Positions 18,136 to 26,790 of a DNA stretch of 64,000 nt are shown here, in pieces. The stretch covers positions 1 to 64,000 of the forward strand of contig JAKAGV010000004.1 in NCBI GenBank assembly GCA_021815405.1, given 5' to 3'. The DNA is from Bacteroidota bacterium (GTDB taxonomy: Bacteria > Bacteroidota > Ignavibacteria > Ignavibacteriales > Ignavibacteriaceae). The notes beneath the pieces are model-generated. The model was not told where the DNA came from. It did not search any database and saw only the letters and a program-made list of their open reading frames with translations. Positions within the stretch are counted from its first letter, which is position 1, and every line of letters starts with the position of its first letter. A program made the translations under genes and the position numbers.

Positions 18136-18702
18136 ATCGAAGAATCAAATGAAAATATTATAACACGGATCAAAACCGGTGATGTTCAGTCATTTAGAAA
18201 GCTTGTTGAAAACAACCGTGAATATGCATTTGCATTGGCTTTTAGAATTCTTGGCAATGAAGATGATGCTAAGGATGCGGTGCAGGAGTGCTTTATAAGA
18301 GTCTGGAAAAATATTAATAGCTATAACGGTCAGGCAAAGTTTACTACGTGGATGTACAGAATAATAAGCAATCTTTGTTTTGATAAACTGAAATCTAATA
18401 AGAGAAGAAACATGTTATTTAAAAATGATTTAGATAAGTATGGAAAAAGGCTGACGGATTGTAATTCCGATATTGAAATGGATTTTGAGAACAAAGAATT
18501 AGCGGTAAAAATTGAAAGTATTGCCGGAAGGCTGAAACCAAAACAGAGAATAGTGTTTGTTCTTAGGGATCTGCAAAACTTAAACATAAATGAAGTTGCC
18601 GAAATTACCGGGATATCAGTGAGTTCAGTAAAGGCAAATTTGGTTTACGCAAGACAAAAGATCAGAAAAGAATTAGAAAAGTTAGAAAGCAGCGACAGAT
18701 AA
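18136..18702 (+). CDS. ECF RNA polymerase sigma factor with no usual start codon
   Basis: Region 2 is seen as FRILGNEDDAKDAVQECFIRVWK and region 4 as LNINEVAEITGISVSSVKAN, the standard ECF sigma-70 pair. The only usable ATG/GTG/TTG in frame is TTG at 18235, which would cut off the first helix of region 2. The frame is open from a stop at 18133 and encodes the expected leader (IITRIKTGDVQSFRKLVENN). The stretch GTGGAGACGGGACTAA, containing GGAG, precedes an ATC at 18136 at normal spacing, so I place the start there; ATT at 18157 is another option. The following genes encode its anti-sigma factor and a lipoprotein, one base apart each, forming one operon. Confidence 0.85.
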   Translation: MEESNENIITRIKTGDVQSFRKLVENNREYAFALAFRILGNEDDAKDAVQECFIRVWKNINSYNGQAKFTTWMYRIISNLCFDKLKSNKRRNMLFKNDLDKYGKRLTDCNSDIEMDFENKELAVKIESIAGRLKPKQRIVFVLRDLQNLNINEVAEITGISVSSVKANLVYARQKIRKELEKLESSDR

Positions 18703-18703
18703 A

Positions 18704-19444
18704 ATGGAATGTGCTAAGTTTAAAAAATATTTATTCCTGGAAGAATCCGAACTGACAGAGAAGGAAAGAACAATGCTGAACGAACATCTAAAAGTTTGTC
18801 AGGACTGTTCAAGCAAGCGTACTGAATTTGATGAATATTATAATCGAATAACTGAGTTAAGAAGCAAAGTCCCCGTGTTGAAGAATGGGGAAGAACTGAC
18901 GAATGATATAATCAGGATAATAAATAATAAATTATATTCGAAGGGAAAAGGATTTTTAGAAAACTTAACCGGCGTACTTTCTTTTTCATCAGTGCGTTAC
19001 TCATTAATTATTTTCATGTTTTTGATTATGGGCTCATTTTTTGCCGAAGTAATTTCAACTTCGGAGGATATAAGCAAGCTGGAAGCTGCAATGAGCATTC
19101 AATCTAGTTCTCTTAAGAGCAGCAGGGCAGAATTTCTTAACGGAGATTATTTGCTGAGCAGGTTGAATGATGCAAAGGAATTACTCGAAGGAAATAAAAG
19201 CTCGATTGAGCTGCCGGCAGGTTGGATGTTATTAAAGAAAAGCGAAATTATAAAATTATTGATTAGCTACGATGAGCTAGACAAGATATTAAACAAATAT
19301 CCCGATATTGATTTAAGCGACTATCCTTTACTTAGCCGGATAAATATTCATAAAATGCCAGATGAAAAAGAACTCGAGCTTCTTCTTTCGAACAGCAAAG
19401 AACTTGAAAATGAGATTAATAAATTAAAAGAACGGGAGAAATAA
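18704..19444 (+). CDS. Membrane anti-sigma factor with zinc-finger-like N-terminus
   Basis: A 246-residue protein starting one base after the sigma gene. N-terminal Cys3, then His28, Cys32 and Cys35 in LNEHLKVCQDC form the HxxxCxxC signature of zf-HC2 anti-sigma domains. One membrane segment follows at about residues 103-118 (YSLIIFMFLIMGSFFAEV). The outer part is helical and ends in a charged coiled-coil (ELELLLSNSKELENEINKLK). It presumably holds the sigma factor at the inner membrane and releases it on an envelope signal. Operon position and domain order support this; no direct evidence for the signal. Confidence 0.85.
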   Translation: MECAKFKKYLFLEESELTEKERTMLNEHLKVCQDCSSKRTEFDEYYNRITELRSKVPVLKNGEELTNDIIRIINNKLYSKGKGFLENLTGVLSFSSVRYSLIIFMFLIMGSFFAEVISTSEDISKLEAAMSIQSSSLKSSRAEFLNGDYLLSRLNDAKELLEGNKSSIELPAGWMLLKKSEIIKLLISYDELDKILNKYPDIDLSDYPLLSRINIHKMPDEKELELLLSNSKELENEINKLKEREK

Positions 19445-19445
19445 A

Positions 19446-20462
19446 ATGAAAACTCAGACTAAAATCTTAATGACTTTTATAATACTTCCGATTGCTTTTA
19501 CAATTTTCGGCTGCAAAAAAGATTATAAGACAATTACCAAAATTAATCCCGATGGATCATGCGAAAGAACTTTTATAGTAACAACCGGTTCTAAAAATAC
19601 TGATGTCACAGTTCTACCGCTGCCTTATGATTCTACCTGGCAGACAAAATGGGTAAAAGATACTTCAAGCAGCGGCGATTACATTCTTACAGCTAAAAAA
19701 TATTTTGACAGTTATACAGACTTATGTAATCTGTACGATCGAAATAATAAGCCCGACATGATGAAAGTCAACTTGAAGATAGAAAAGAAATTCAGATGGT
19801 TTTTCACTTTCTATAAGTATGACGAAAAGTATAATAAGTTCAACCTTTTTAACATAGTTCCGGTATCAGAATTTTTAACGCAAAAAGAAATCGATGACTA
19901 TACAACAGGCAGGAGCGATTCGACAATTGAAGCGAAAGTAAAGAAATGGGAAGAAAGAAATTATCTTGAAGATTTTGTTGATGCAATTATCAAAGCTGCC
20001 GTTAAGTTAAACGATCCTTCATTGACTGAAAAAATGATTAATGATAAAAAAGAAGTGCTGTTTAAAATGCTGGCTGATAGCAAGGGCGATTCTGACAGCC
20101 TAACTTCTGAATTAAATTCCATTTTTAATACAAAGGTATTTTTCAAATTAAAAGATGTAATAAGAAATGAGAATAATTCAATTACAAAAAGAGCGGAGCG
20201 GATGTTTGATGCTGAAGGTAATTACACTAACTCAGTACTGATGCCGGGTATAATTATAAAAACTAATGCCGACAGGATAGAAGGGAACAAAGTAGCCTGG
20301 GACTTTACTTCAAAGAGATTTACAATAAAGGATTTTGAAATGAAGGCGGAATCGCGTATAATGAATCTCTGGGCAGTTTATACGAGCGCACTTATTTTAA
20401 TTTTAATAATTGCCGCATTGCTAATCCCGGTGGTTAAGCAAAAGAAAAATATTGGATTGTAA
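19446..20462 (+). CDS. Lipoprotein of the sigma operon, with C-terminal membrane segment
   Basis: A 338-residue protein with a lipoprotein signal (ILPIAFTIFGC, lipobox Cys at about residue 23) and an unusual second hydrophobic segment near the C-terminus (AVYTSALILILIIAALLIPVV) followed by KQKK. The middle is charged and mixed alpha/beta. It starts one base after the anti-sigma gene, so it is very likely co-expressed and may sense or transmit the envelope signal. I do not recognise a family. Double anchoring by lipid and helix suggests it stays in the inner membrane. Confidence 0.75.
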   Translation: MKTQTKILMTFIILPIAFTIFGCKKDYKTITKINPDGSCERTFIVTTGSKNTDVTVLPLPYDSTWQTKWVKDTSSSGDYILTAKKYFDSYTDLCNLYDRNNKPDMMKVNLKIEKKFRWFFTFYKYDEKYNKFNLFNIVPVSEFLTQKEIDDYTTGRSDSTIEAKVKKWEERNYLEDFVDAIIKAAVKLNDPSLTEKMINDKKEVLFKMLADSKGDSDSLTSELNSIFNTKVFFKLKDVIRNENNSITKRAERMFDAEGNYTNSVLMPGIIIKTNADRIEGNKVAWDFTSKRFTIKDFEMKAESRIMNLWAVYTSALILILIIAALLIPVVKQKKNIGL

Positions 20463-21100
20463 ATAAGAATGGTACTACCAATACAAAATACCGGCAAATT
20501 TATAATTATTTTCTGCTGGCTCTATGCGTTTTATTGCGAATGTTCTTTCCATCGCTGGGATGCTTAAGAAAAATAATTTACTGTTATGTGGCTGCAGATG
20601 AATATAATCTGAAGATGCTGCTGGCAGCTCTGTCTAAAGCATACAACGATTATCTATTCAGAATTCCATCCTTCAAGTGCTACAAAGAGTAATGTTTAAC
20701 TAAGGTGTGTTAATAATATTAAATACATTTAGAATAAAATAAAATTCCATGAGAAGAAATAATGCAGGCATTGGTGATTCAAAAATTACTTTTTAATTCA
20801 GATAAGAAATTTCATTGAGATTTATAATTTTATTATTTAAGTTCCTATTAGATAAATAATTAACCTCATATCTTCGACTAAATAAACTTTCACCAGCTAG
20901 CTGTAAATCAAATCCATTAATCAGGGGACGATATGAAAAAATAACCGCGTTGAAAAGAATATAAATAAGCACAGCTAAGTAGAATTTTTCCAGTATTATT
21001 TTTAATCTTTCCGGAGATTAGGATGATGGATAAAATAGTTTTACTTTATAAGATCTTGCTAAAGCCCGTGATTGTATTATTTATCATCAAGAGGGACTGA
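20463..21100 (+). other. Intergenic gap after the sigma operon, with repeat copy 2
   Basis: 638 bp without a convincing gene. A 32-codon frame from 20469 (Cys/Trp/Phe-rich) has no ribosome site and is not called. The 38-bp repeat at 20685-20722 matches the one at 17789-17826. The last part should hold the promoter of the hybrid kinase gene. No terminator is clear. Confidence 0.5.
20685..20722. repeat. 38-bp repeat, copy 2
   Basis: 35 of 38 bases match the copy at 17789-17826, in the same orientation; the three mismatches are consecutive (ACT here, TGA there). It lies about 380 bp before the soluble hybrid kinase gene. Confidence 0.65.
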
Positions 21101-23476
21101 ATGATAGATAATAAAATAAAGTCTGAAATAAAAAGAGACAGTAAAATAAAGAAGGAAGTTTCTAATAGAATATTTATTCCAGTAATGAATATTGCTAAAG
21201 AAAAAGGGATTGCATTTAAGGATTTATTAAACGGTATTCCATACGAGGAATCTCATTTCATAAATAAGCGAGAAAGGGTAGAATGGTGGGTATTCTGTAA
21301 AATTCTTTCCAATATGAGACCAAATTTCAACTATACAGATTTTGAAAAAATTGGCGCTGATTTTATTCGAAGTGGAACCTACATTGAAGGACTAATTGGA
21401 TTTTTTCTTTTCACATCAAGAAAAATATCAAAGGCATCCTCTGGCATAATTCTTAAAAGAATTACTTCAAACTTTTTATGTCTTAAAATGCAAATAGAAT
21501 TTATTGGAAATGATAAAATCAGATTTATACTTCAAGTTGATGAAGGTTATGAACATCCACCCGAATTTGCATACGGCAATAAAGGAATCATCCGGGAACT
21601 CGGAAGAAGAATTGGATTAAAAGAATGCAATGTAGACTTACAGTTTATCCCCCAAGGCGCTATTTATGATATGACCTGGAGAAGAGAAGGGATCTTTTAT
21701 AAAATCAGGAGAGGAATGAGATGGCTATTTAATATAAATAAAGCATTTTGGGAGTTGACCGATGCACATGAAGAATTACTAAATGAATACGAAAAATTGG
21801 AAGACTATAAAAATAATCTGGAATTAAAAGTTAATGAGCGAACAGCAGAACTAAAAAAAGCCCGTGATGAATTATATGATACAATTAAATTGCTGCAAGA
21901 AGCCCAACAAGTACAGAACCGTTTTTTTACAAACATATCGCATGAATTTAGAACTCCGCTTACGTTAATACTTGGACCGGTTAAACAGATTATTGAAACG
22001 GCTGAAGATGAAAAAGTAATAGATGAAATGAAAATTGTTCAAAGAAATGCTAAGCGGCTTTTAGTACTAGTGAACCAATTGCTTGATATATCTAAACTGG
22101 AATCGGGCAGCATGAAATTACAGGCTAGCTTACAAAACATTGTGCCGATAATAAAAGCATTGCTGCAATCATTTTGTCCCTATGCAGAACGGAAAAAAAT
22201 AAATTTAATATTCAATTCGCTTGAAGATGAAATTGTTTTAATGTTCGATAAAGATAAAATTGAAAAAATAATTATTAACATTCTTTCAAATGCTTTTAAG
22301 TTTACACCGGACGGCGGCAGTATTGAAGTTACCATAACAACAGATGAAGAATATATAAATGTAATTATCAGTGATACAGGAATCGGAATTCCTGAGGAAA
22401 AAATTCCGAAGATATTTGACCGCTTCTACCAGGTTGACGGCAGCTATACTAAAGAATCAGAAGGAACCGGAATCGGACTTTCATTAACAAAAGAATTGAT
22501 TGAATTGCACAAAGGTAAAATTGAGGTACAGAGTAAAGAGGGAAAAGGTACAACCTTTAGAATAAGTATTCCTTTAGGAAAAGATTATTTAAAACCGGAA
22601 GAAATTTTTGAGACATCTACAGACAATCCTGAAAATGATTTAATAAAGGAAGGAGTTTATAATCAAAATGAAATTGAAATAAGAAGTTCTGAGGACTTAT
22701 TTTATAACGAAATTGATAAACCTCTTCTATTAATAATCGAAGACAACTTTGATGTTAGAAATTATATAAGAAATAATTTGAATGCATATTACAATATTCT
22801 TGAAGCAGCGGACGGTTTAGAAGGCTGGAATAAATCTATTGAACATATACCGGATTTGATGATATGTGATGTAATGATGCCTAAGATGGATGGTTTTGTG
22901 CTATGTAATAAACTTAAATCGGATGAAAGGACAAGCCACATTCCAATTATTCTATTAACAGCTAAGGCGACAACAGAGGATAAGATTTTAGGCTTTGAAA
23001 CCGGTGCGGATGATTATATAATAAAACCTTTCGATACAGAAGAATTAAAAGCCAGGATAAAAAATCTTCTTGAACAAAGAAAGAGAATCCATGAGCATTT
23101 CAAGAAGAATGGATTATTTGAAATTGATGAAACAAATATTACACCTATTGACCAAAGATTTTTGCAAAGAACAATGATAAATATAAATGAGCATATTTCA
23201 GATTCTTCATTCAGTGTTGAAAAACTTGCAGATAATATGGCGGTGAGCAGATCATTGCTACTTAAAAAAATTGAAGCCCTTATCGGAGAACCGCCGATTG
23301 AATTAATTAAAAGTACGAGAATGAACAAAGCCGCCAAATTAATAGAATGTAAATTTGGAAATATTTCTGAGATTGCGCTTGAAGTTGGTTTTAATAATCC
23401 ATCTTATTTTACCGAATGCTTTAAAAAGCAATTTGGTGTTACTCCCACGCAATATCAACACGATTCAAGTAATTAA
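21101..23476 (+). CDS. Soluble hybrid histidine kinase with receiver and AraC-type output
   Basis: 791 residues without signal peptide or membrane segment, so a cytoplasmic sensor. Residues 1 to about 215 form a domain I cannot name, rich in Trp and Phe. A coiled coil (235-270) leads to HisKA with His281 in NISHEFRTPLTLILGP, then HATPase with N-box ILSNAFKFTP, DTGIGIP and EGTGIGLS. A receiver follows with phospho-acceptor Asp590 (CDVMMPKMDG), then an AraC-type helix-turn-helix domain ending SYFTECFKKQFGVTPTQY. Input and DNA-binding output are in one chain, as in hybrid two-component systems. It probably controls nearby secreted-protein genes. Its TAA stop (23474-23476) lies in the target duplication of a mobile element. 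Confidence 0.9.
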   Translation: MIDNKIKSEIKRDSKIKKEVSNRIFIPVMNIAKEKGIAFKDLLNGIPYEESHFINKRERVEWWVFCKILSNMRPNFNYTDFEKIGADFIRSGTYIEGLIGFFLFTSRKISKASSGIILKRITSNFLCLKMQIEFIGNDKIRFILQVDEGYEHPPEFAYGNKGIIRELGRRIGLKECNVDLQFIPQGAIYDMTWRREGIFYKIRRGMRWLFNINKAFWELTDAHEELLNEYEKLEDYKNNLELKVNERTAELKKARDELYDTIKLLQEAQQVQNRFFTNISHEFRTPLTLILGPVKQIIETAEDEKVIDEMKIVQRNAKRLLVLVNQLLDISKLESGSMKLQASLQNIVPIIKALLQSFCPYAERKKINLIFNSLEDEIVLMFDKDKIEKIIINILSNAFKFTPDGGSIEVTITTDEEYINVIISDTGIGIPEEKIPKIFDRFYQVDGSYTKESEGTGIGLSLTKELIELHKGKIEVQSKEGKGTTFRISIPLGKDYLKPEEIFETSTDNPENDLIKEGVYNQNEIEIRSSEDLFYNEIDKPLLLIIEDNFDVRNYIRNNLNAYYNILEAADGLEGWNKSIEHIPDLMICDVMMPKMDGFVLCNKLKSDERTSHIPIILLTAKATTEDKILGFETGADDYIIKPFDTEELKARIKNLLEQRKRIHEHFKKNGLFEIDETNITPIDQRFLQRTMININEHISDSSFSVEKLADNMAVSRSLLLKKIEALIGEPPIELIKSTRMNKAAKLIECKFGNISEIALEVGFNNPSYFTECFKKQFGVTPTQYQHDSSN

Positions 23477-23605
23477 CAGAAGTTGTGCAAAGTGAATAAA
23501 ATAATTCATTTGTCATTCCGAACTTGTTTCGGGATCTTAATTCTTAAGCTGTTTTTAGATGCTGAAACAAGTTCAGCATGACAATTGCTTGAATTCAGTA
23601 ATTAC
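23470..23605 (-). mobile_element. MITE-like 122-bp element, subfamily A (diverged ends), with TAATTAA/TAATTAC flanks
   Basis: Body 23477-23598 (122 bp), reverse orientation. Ends CAGAAGTTGTGCAA and TTGCTTGAATTCAG have drifted from the consensus. Flanks TAATTAA (23470-23476) and TAATTAC (23599-23605) match at 6 of 7 bases. The left flank includes the stop codon of the kinase gene. The remaining 270 bp up to the next gene show nothing I recognise. Confidence 0.85.
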
Positions 23606-23875
23606 TAACCAGTGACTTCTTTTAAACTCAGTGAATATAATATCTGCATTCTCAAATTTATCTTCAAATTAAAATTATAAATGCAAAATCGATATTTATT
23701 TCCGCATATCTGGTAGAAAAGCCCACATTCAAAATATTATCATTACCATGTAATTAAATCATCTTTCCGGAACTCTATTTCCAAAGTTTATCTAAATACA
23801 AGACTAATTCCGGCTGATGCAGGTTGTGAGTTTTGTGAAAGTTTTTAACAAATAAAAATAACCGGAGGATAAATT

Positions 23876-24466
23876 ATGAAAAGATTGAAAATTGCAGTTT
23901 CTCTTTTTGTGTTTGCGGGGCTTTTGCTAGTCGGATGTACTGAAAAATCTGAATTGCCGGTATCTCCGTCAGGTAAATCATCATTGCAAAAGAATTTTAC
24001 CAGGGCATTCACAGCGACTAATACTCCATTTGAGGTAATTAATTTTGGGATTATGACTTATCCAGATGGTAAGGTGAAGCTGAGAAATCATTTAGCAAAA
24101 ACTGTATTTGCAGCCACATACTTACCAGGAGATACCGGTCCTGATCTCCTATCAGGTACTGGTGAAGTAGAGATTAATGGATTAATCGATGCGAATACTA
24201 TAATAGGACCATGGCAGGGAAAATTCAAATTGACTCCAGAGGGAGCTGGTGGCGGTATTTGGCAATTTACCTGGCATGGTACTTCTACTTACGATCCGAC
24301 AGCTTGGGAAGGTGGACCTGGATTTATTATACCGCTTAAAGAAATAGCGCATGGTGAAGGCGGTGATATCAATGGAATGCAATGCCGCATGGAAGTCATA
24401 ATATATTGTGCGTTAGACTTTTCTGGCTGGTATGGTGATTGCACTGGTGTAATTACCTCTCATTGA
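23876..24466 (+). CDS. Predicted lipoprotein, unknown function
   Basis: 196 residues, strong ribosome site CCGGAGGATAAATT. The signal peptide ends in the lipobox LLLVGC (Cys at about residue 21), followed by a Ser/Lys linker, so the protein is lipid-anchored in the envelope. The mature part is Gly/Trp-rich and beta-like (GIWQFTWHGTSTYDPTAWEG). Two Cys pairs near the end may form disulphides. No family recognised. It lies between a regulator gene and genes for sorting-domain proteins. Confidence 0.75.
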   Translation: MKRLKIAVSLFVFAGLLLVGCTEKSELPVSPSGKSSLQKNFTRAFTATNTPFEVINFGIMTYPDGKVKLRNHLAKTVFAATYLPGDTGPDLLSGTGEVEINGLIDANTIIGPWQGKFKLTPEGAGGGIWQFTWHGTSTYDPTAWEGGPGFIIPLKEIAHGEGGDINGMQCRMEVIIYCALDFSGWYGDCTGVITSH

Positions 24467-24578
24467 TAATTATTCTTAACGGCAGTCATTCAACTAAAAG
24501 GCGGATGGCTGCCATTGAATTGAGATACTAATTTGATGGATATACAAGATTTAAAGTATTTAAGATAGTTAGATAATT

Positions 24579-24962
24579 ATGATTTTAATTATTGTAAATT
24601 CAAATAATTTAGTTCCGACAAAATTCTACTTAGGTCAGAATTATCCAAATCCGTTTAGTGATAACACTTCTATAAAATTTTGTATTGCCTACAAAACACA
24701 GGTTATAGTGGAAATTTTAGAAGTAGATGGAAATTTAATTACAACGCTTTTAGATGAAATTAAAGAAGCAGGTACTTATGAGTTAAAGATTGATGCTTCG
24801 GCTATCCTTTCCACAAGCAGGAAGACTTCTGATAAGCAAGAAGTAAATGAAGAAATTTATTTATACAGACTAAAAGCCATGCCTGTCGGCGGGCAAGCAG
24901 GCAGTTATCCCGACAGGTTGGGACAAGTTATTGAAACAAAGAAGATGATCCTCTTGCGTTAA
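24579..24962 (+). CDS. Stand-alone C-terminal sorting domain, probable gene remnant
   Basis: 127 residues that are almost only a secretion-type sorting domain: FYLGQNYPNPFSDNTSIKF near the start, a beta-strand region (VEILEVDGNLITTLLDEIKEAGTYELKI) and the ending ETKKMILLR. There is no signal peptide, so it could not reach the outer-membrane secretion apparatus by itself. Either it is the 3' end of a decayed cargo gene or a domain left by recombination with the gene just downstream. An extra segment with a palindromic DNA core (24882-24917) interrupts the domain between 'LKA' and 'ETKKM'. No clear ribosome site precedes it. Confidence 0.5.
   Translation: MILIIVNSNNLVPTKFYLGQNYPNPFSDNTSIKFCIAYKTQVIVEILEVDGNLITTLLDEIKEAGTYELKIDASAILSTSRKTSDKQEVNEEIYLYRLKAMPVGGQAGSYPDRLGQVIETKKMILLR
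24882..24917. repeat. Palindromic insert within a sorting domain
   Basis: CCTGTCGG (24882-24889) and CCGACAGG (24910-24917) form an 8-bp inverted repeat in frame, encoding PVGGQAGSYPDR. A diverged form (YPDRSG near 26610) sits at the same place in the next sorting domain. Confidence 0.5.
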
Positions 24963-25006
24963 AATTCAACATGGTAAACAAATATATGCGTATGAGGTAA
25001 CGGTTT

Positions 25007-26662
25007 ATGAAAATATTTATCCTCCTAATTTTATTCTTAGGTTCTATTTCGACGTTCACATTCACTCAAACAAATATACCCGCAGGAAATGTAAGCGGGA
25101 CATGGATACTAGCAAAATCTCCATATTATATCAATGGTGAAATAACAATACCAGACGATTCAACTCTTACGATAGAACAAGGAGTGGAAGTTGTCTTTAC
25201 AGGGCATTACAAATTAAATGTACAAGGAAGGCTGCTGGCTATCGGGACTAAAACAGATTCAATAAGATTTACTGCAGATGATAAAAATGCAGGCTGGCAT
25301 GGGATAAGATTTATTAACACTCCAAATACAAATAAAATTTCTAAACTGGAATATTGTTCTTTTAAATATGGTAAGGCTAATACCGGAGCGCTTAACAGTC
25401 TTGATAGATGCGGCGGTGCAATTATGATAAACAGGTTTGATTCGGTTTTAGTTTCTCATTGTTTATTTGATTCAAATATGGCAAGCGGAGATAAAGGTAC
25501 AACCGGCGGAGCTGGTATTTGTATTTTTTACGGCTCGCCTACGATATCAGAAAATACCTTTAGTAATAACGATGGTTCACAAAGCTCTGCAGGTGCATTA
25601 GTAGTTGATTTCACTTCGAAAGCGCTGATAAAAAATAATATTTTCTACAATAATAAAAGCGAATATGGAACTATTATCTGTGCATTCGGCAATGACAATC
25701 AACCGATTATTTCTGGTAATATAATTTCTTATAATGCTGCGAATACTTGTGCAGGTGGAATTTTTGTTTATAGTTCTTCGAACCCCAGTATAGAAAATAA
25801 TATAATTATTCATAATCAAGCATCGTTTGGTGCAGGCGTTATGATATATGAAAGCGGAAAAGCAAAACTTATAAATAATACAATTGCTTACAATCATGCG
25901 ACAAGTGGAGGGGGATTATATTGTGAAAAGTATGACGATCCAATTTTGATAAATAATATTTTATGGGGAAATTCTGCCGTTTCCGGCAAGCAAGTGTATC
26001 TTAATCATTCTCAAGCTGATCCTGTTTTTTTTAATTGCGATATAGAAGGCGGCATGGAAGGATTTTCGGGTGTCGGAGCGGGATTTGAATACAATGGTCT
26101 ATTTAAAAATAATATTGATGAAGATCCATTGTTTGCAAAGTATGAAGCAGATGACTTCAGCCTTTCCAATATTTCCTGGTGTATTGGTGTCGGAATAGAT
26201 TCAATAGAAATTGAGGGAACAATGTACCATTGCCCTCTATTTTGCATCAAAGGAAATCTACGTCCCAGTCCAGCCGGTACTAAACCCGACATAGGCGCAT
26301 GCGAAAATCCGTTAGGAACATTTGTTAACGTTGAAGAAAAAATAAAGACTCCGATAAATTTTATGCTTTATCAGAATTATCCGAACCCTTTTAATCCAAC
26401 AACAGCAATTAGCTATCAGCTATCAGCATTCAGCCACGTAATATTAAAGATTTATGATATTCTTGGGAGAGAAGTATCAACTTTGGTTAATGAAGAAAAA
26501 CCGGTAGGTATTTATGAAGTAACATGGAATGCAGTTGACTTGACGAGCGGTGTGTATTTCTATCAGCTTAAAGCTGTACCGCAAAATGGGAGGCACTCAA
26601 GCGATTATCCGGATAGGTCGGGGCATGATATTGAAACAAAGAAGATGGTTCTATTGCGTTAA
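25007..26662 (+). CDS. Secreted right-handed beta-helix protein with C-terminal sorting domain
   Basis: 551 residues with signal peptide (FILLILFLGSISTFTFTQ). From about residue 25 to 330 it is built of short parallel beta-helix turns with repeated asparagine positions (PTISENTFSNN, PIISGNIISYN, PSIENNIIIHN, KLINNTIAYN, PILINNILWGN), as in pectate-lyase-like and NosD-like folds. The C-terminus has YQNYPNPFNPTTAISY and VYFYQLKA, the sorting domain recognised by type 9-like secretion in Ignavibacteria. So it is exported to the surface or medium. No catalytic residues are evident; it may bind or cleave polysaccharide. It probably shares regulation with the adjoining receptor and kinase. Confidence 0.85.
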   Translation: MKIFILLILFLGSISTFTFTQTNIPAGNVSGTWILAKSPYYINGEITIPDDSTLTIEQGVEVVFTGHYKLNVQGRLLAIGTKTDSIRFTADDKNAGWHGIRFINTPNTNKISKLEYCSFKYGKANTGALNSLDRCGGAIMINRFDSVLVSHCLFDSNMASGDKGTTGGAGICIFYGSPTISENTFSNNDGSQSSAGALVVDFTSKALIKNNIFYNNKSEYGTIICAFGNDNQPIISGNIISYNAANTCAGGIFVYSSSNPSIENNIIIHNQASFGAGVMIYESGKAKLINNTIAYNHATSGGGLYCEKYDDPILINNILWGNSAVSGKQVYLNHSQADPVFFNCDIEGGMEGFSGVGAGFEYNGLFKNNIDEDPLFAKYEADDFSLSNISWCIGVGIDSIEIEGTMYHCPLFCIKGNLRPSPAGTKPDIGACENPLGTFVNVEEKIKTPINFMLYQNYPNPFNPTTAISYQLSAFSHVILKIYDILGREVSTLVNEEKPVGIYEVTWNAVDLTSGVYFYQLKAVPQNGRHSSDYPDRSGHDIETKKMVLLR

Positions 26663-26715
26663 AGTAAGAATGGCAGAACTAGAAAATAATTTCGCTCAGC
26701 ATCAGGCGAGGGAGT

Positions 26716-26790
26716 AATACTTAAAAACATAACGGCTTGAGCCACATAAGCGAGTCAAATGAGGCTAAAGCTTGGACGTTTATGAGTATT
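26716..26790. repeat. Long imperfect hairpin before the TonB-dependent receptor gene
   Basis: CATAACG-GCTTGAGCC (26728-26743) pairs with GGCTAAAGC...CGTTTATG (26763-26784), with one mismatch, one bulge and a 5-nt asymmetric loop; AATACT/AGTATT extend it outward to about 26716-26790. A second small hairpin (GTCAG/CTGAC) follows at 26798-26813. It may be a terminator without T-run, a leader RNA of the receptor gene, or a dispersed palindrome. Confidence 0.45.

Noticed and set aside
20469-20567. A 32-codon Cys/Trp/Phe-rich frame just after the lipoprotein gene
   Set aside because: No ribosome site and no known relative; too short to support.
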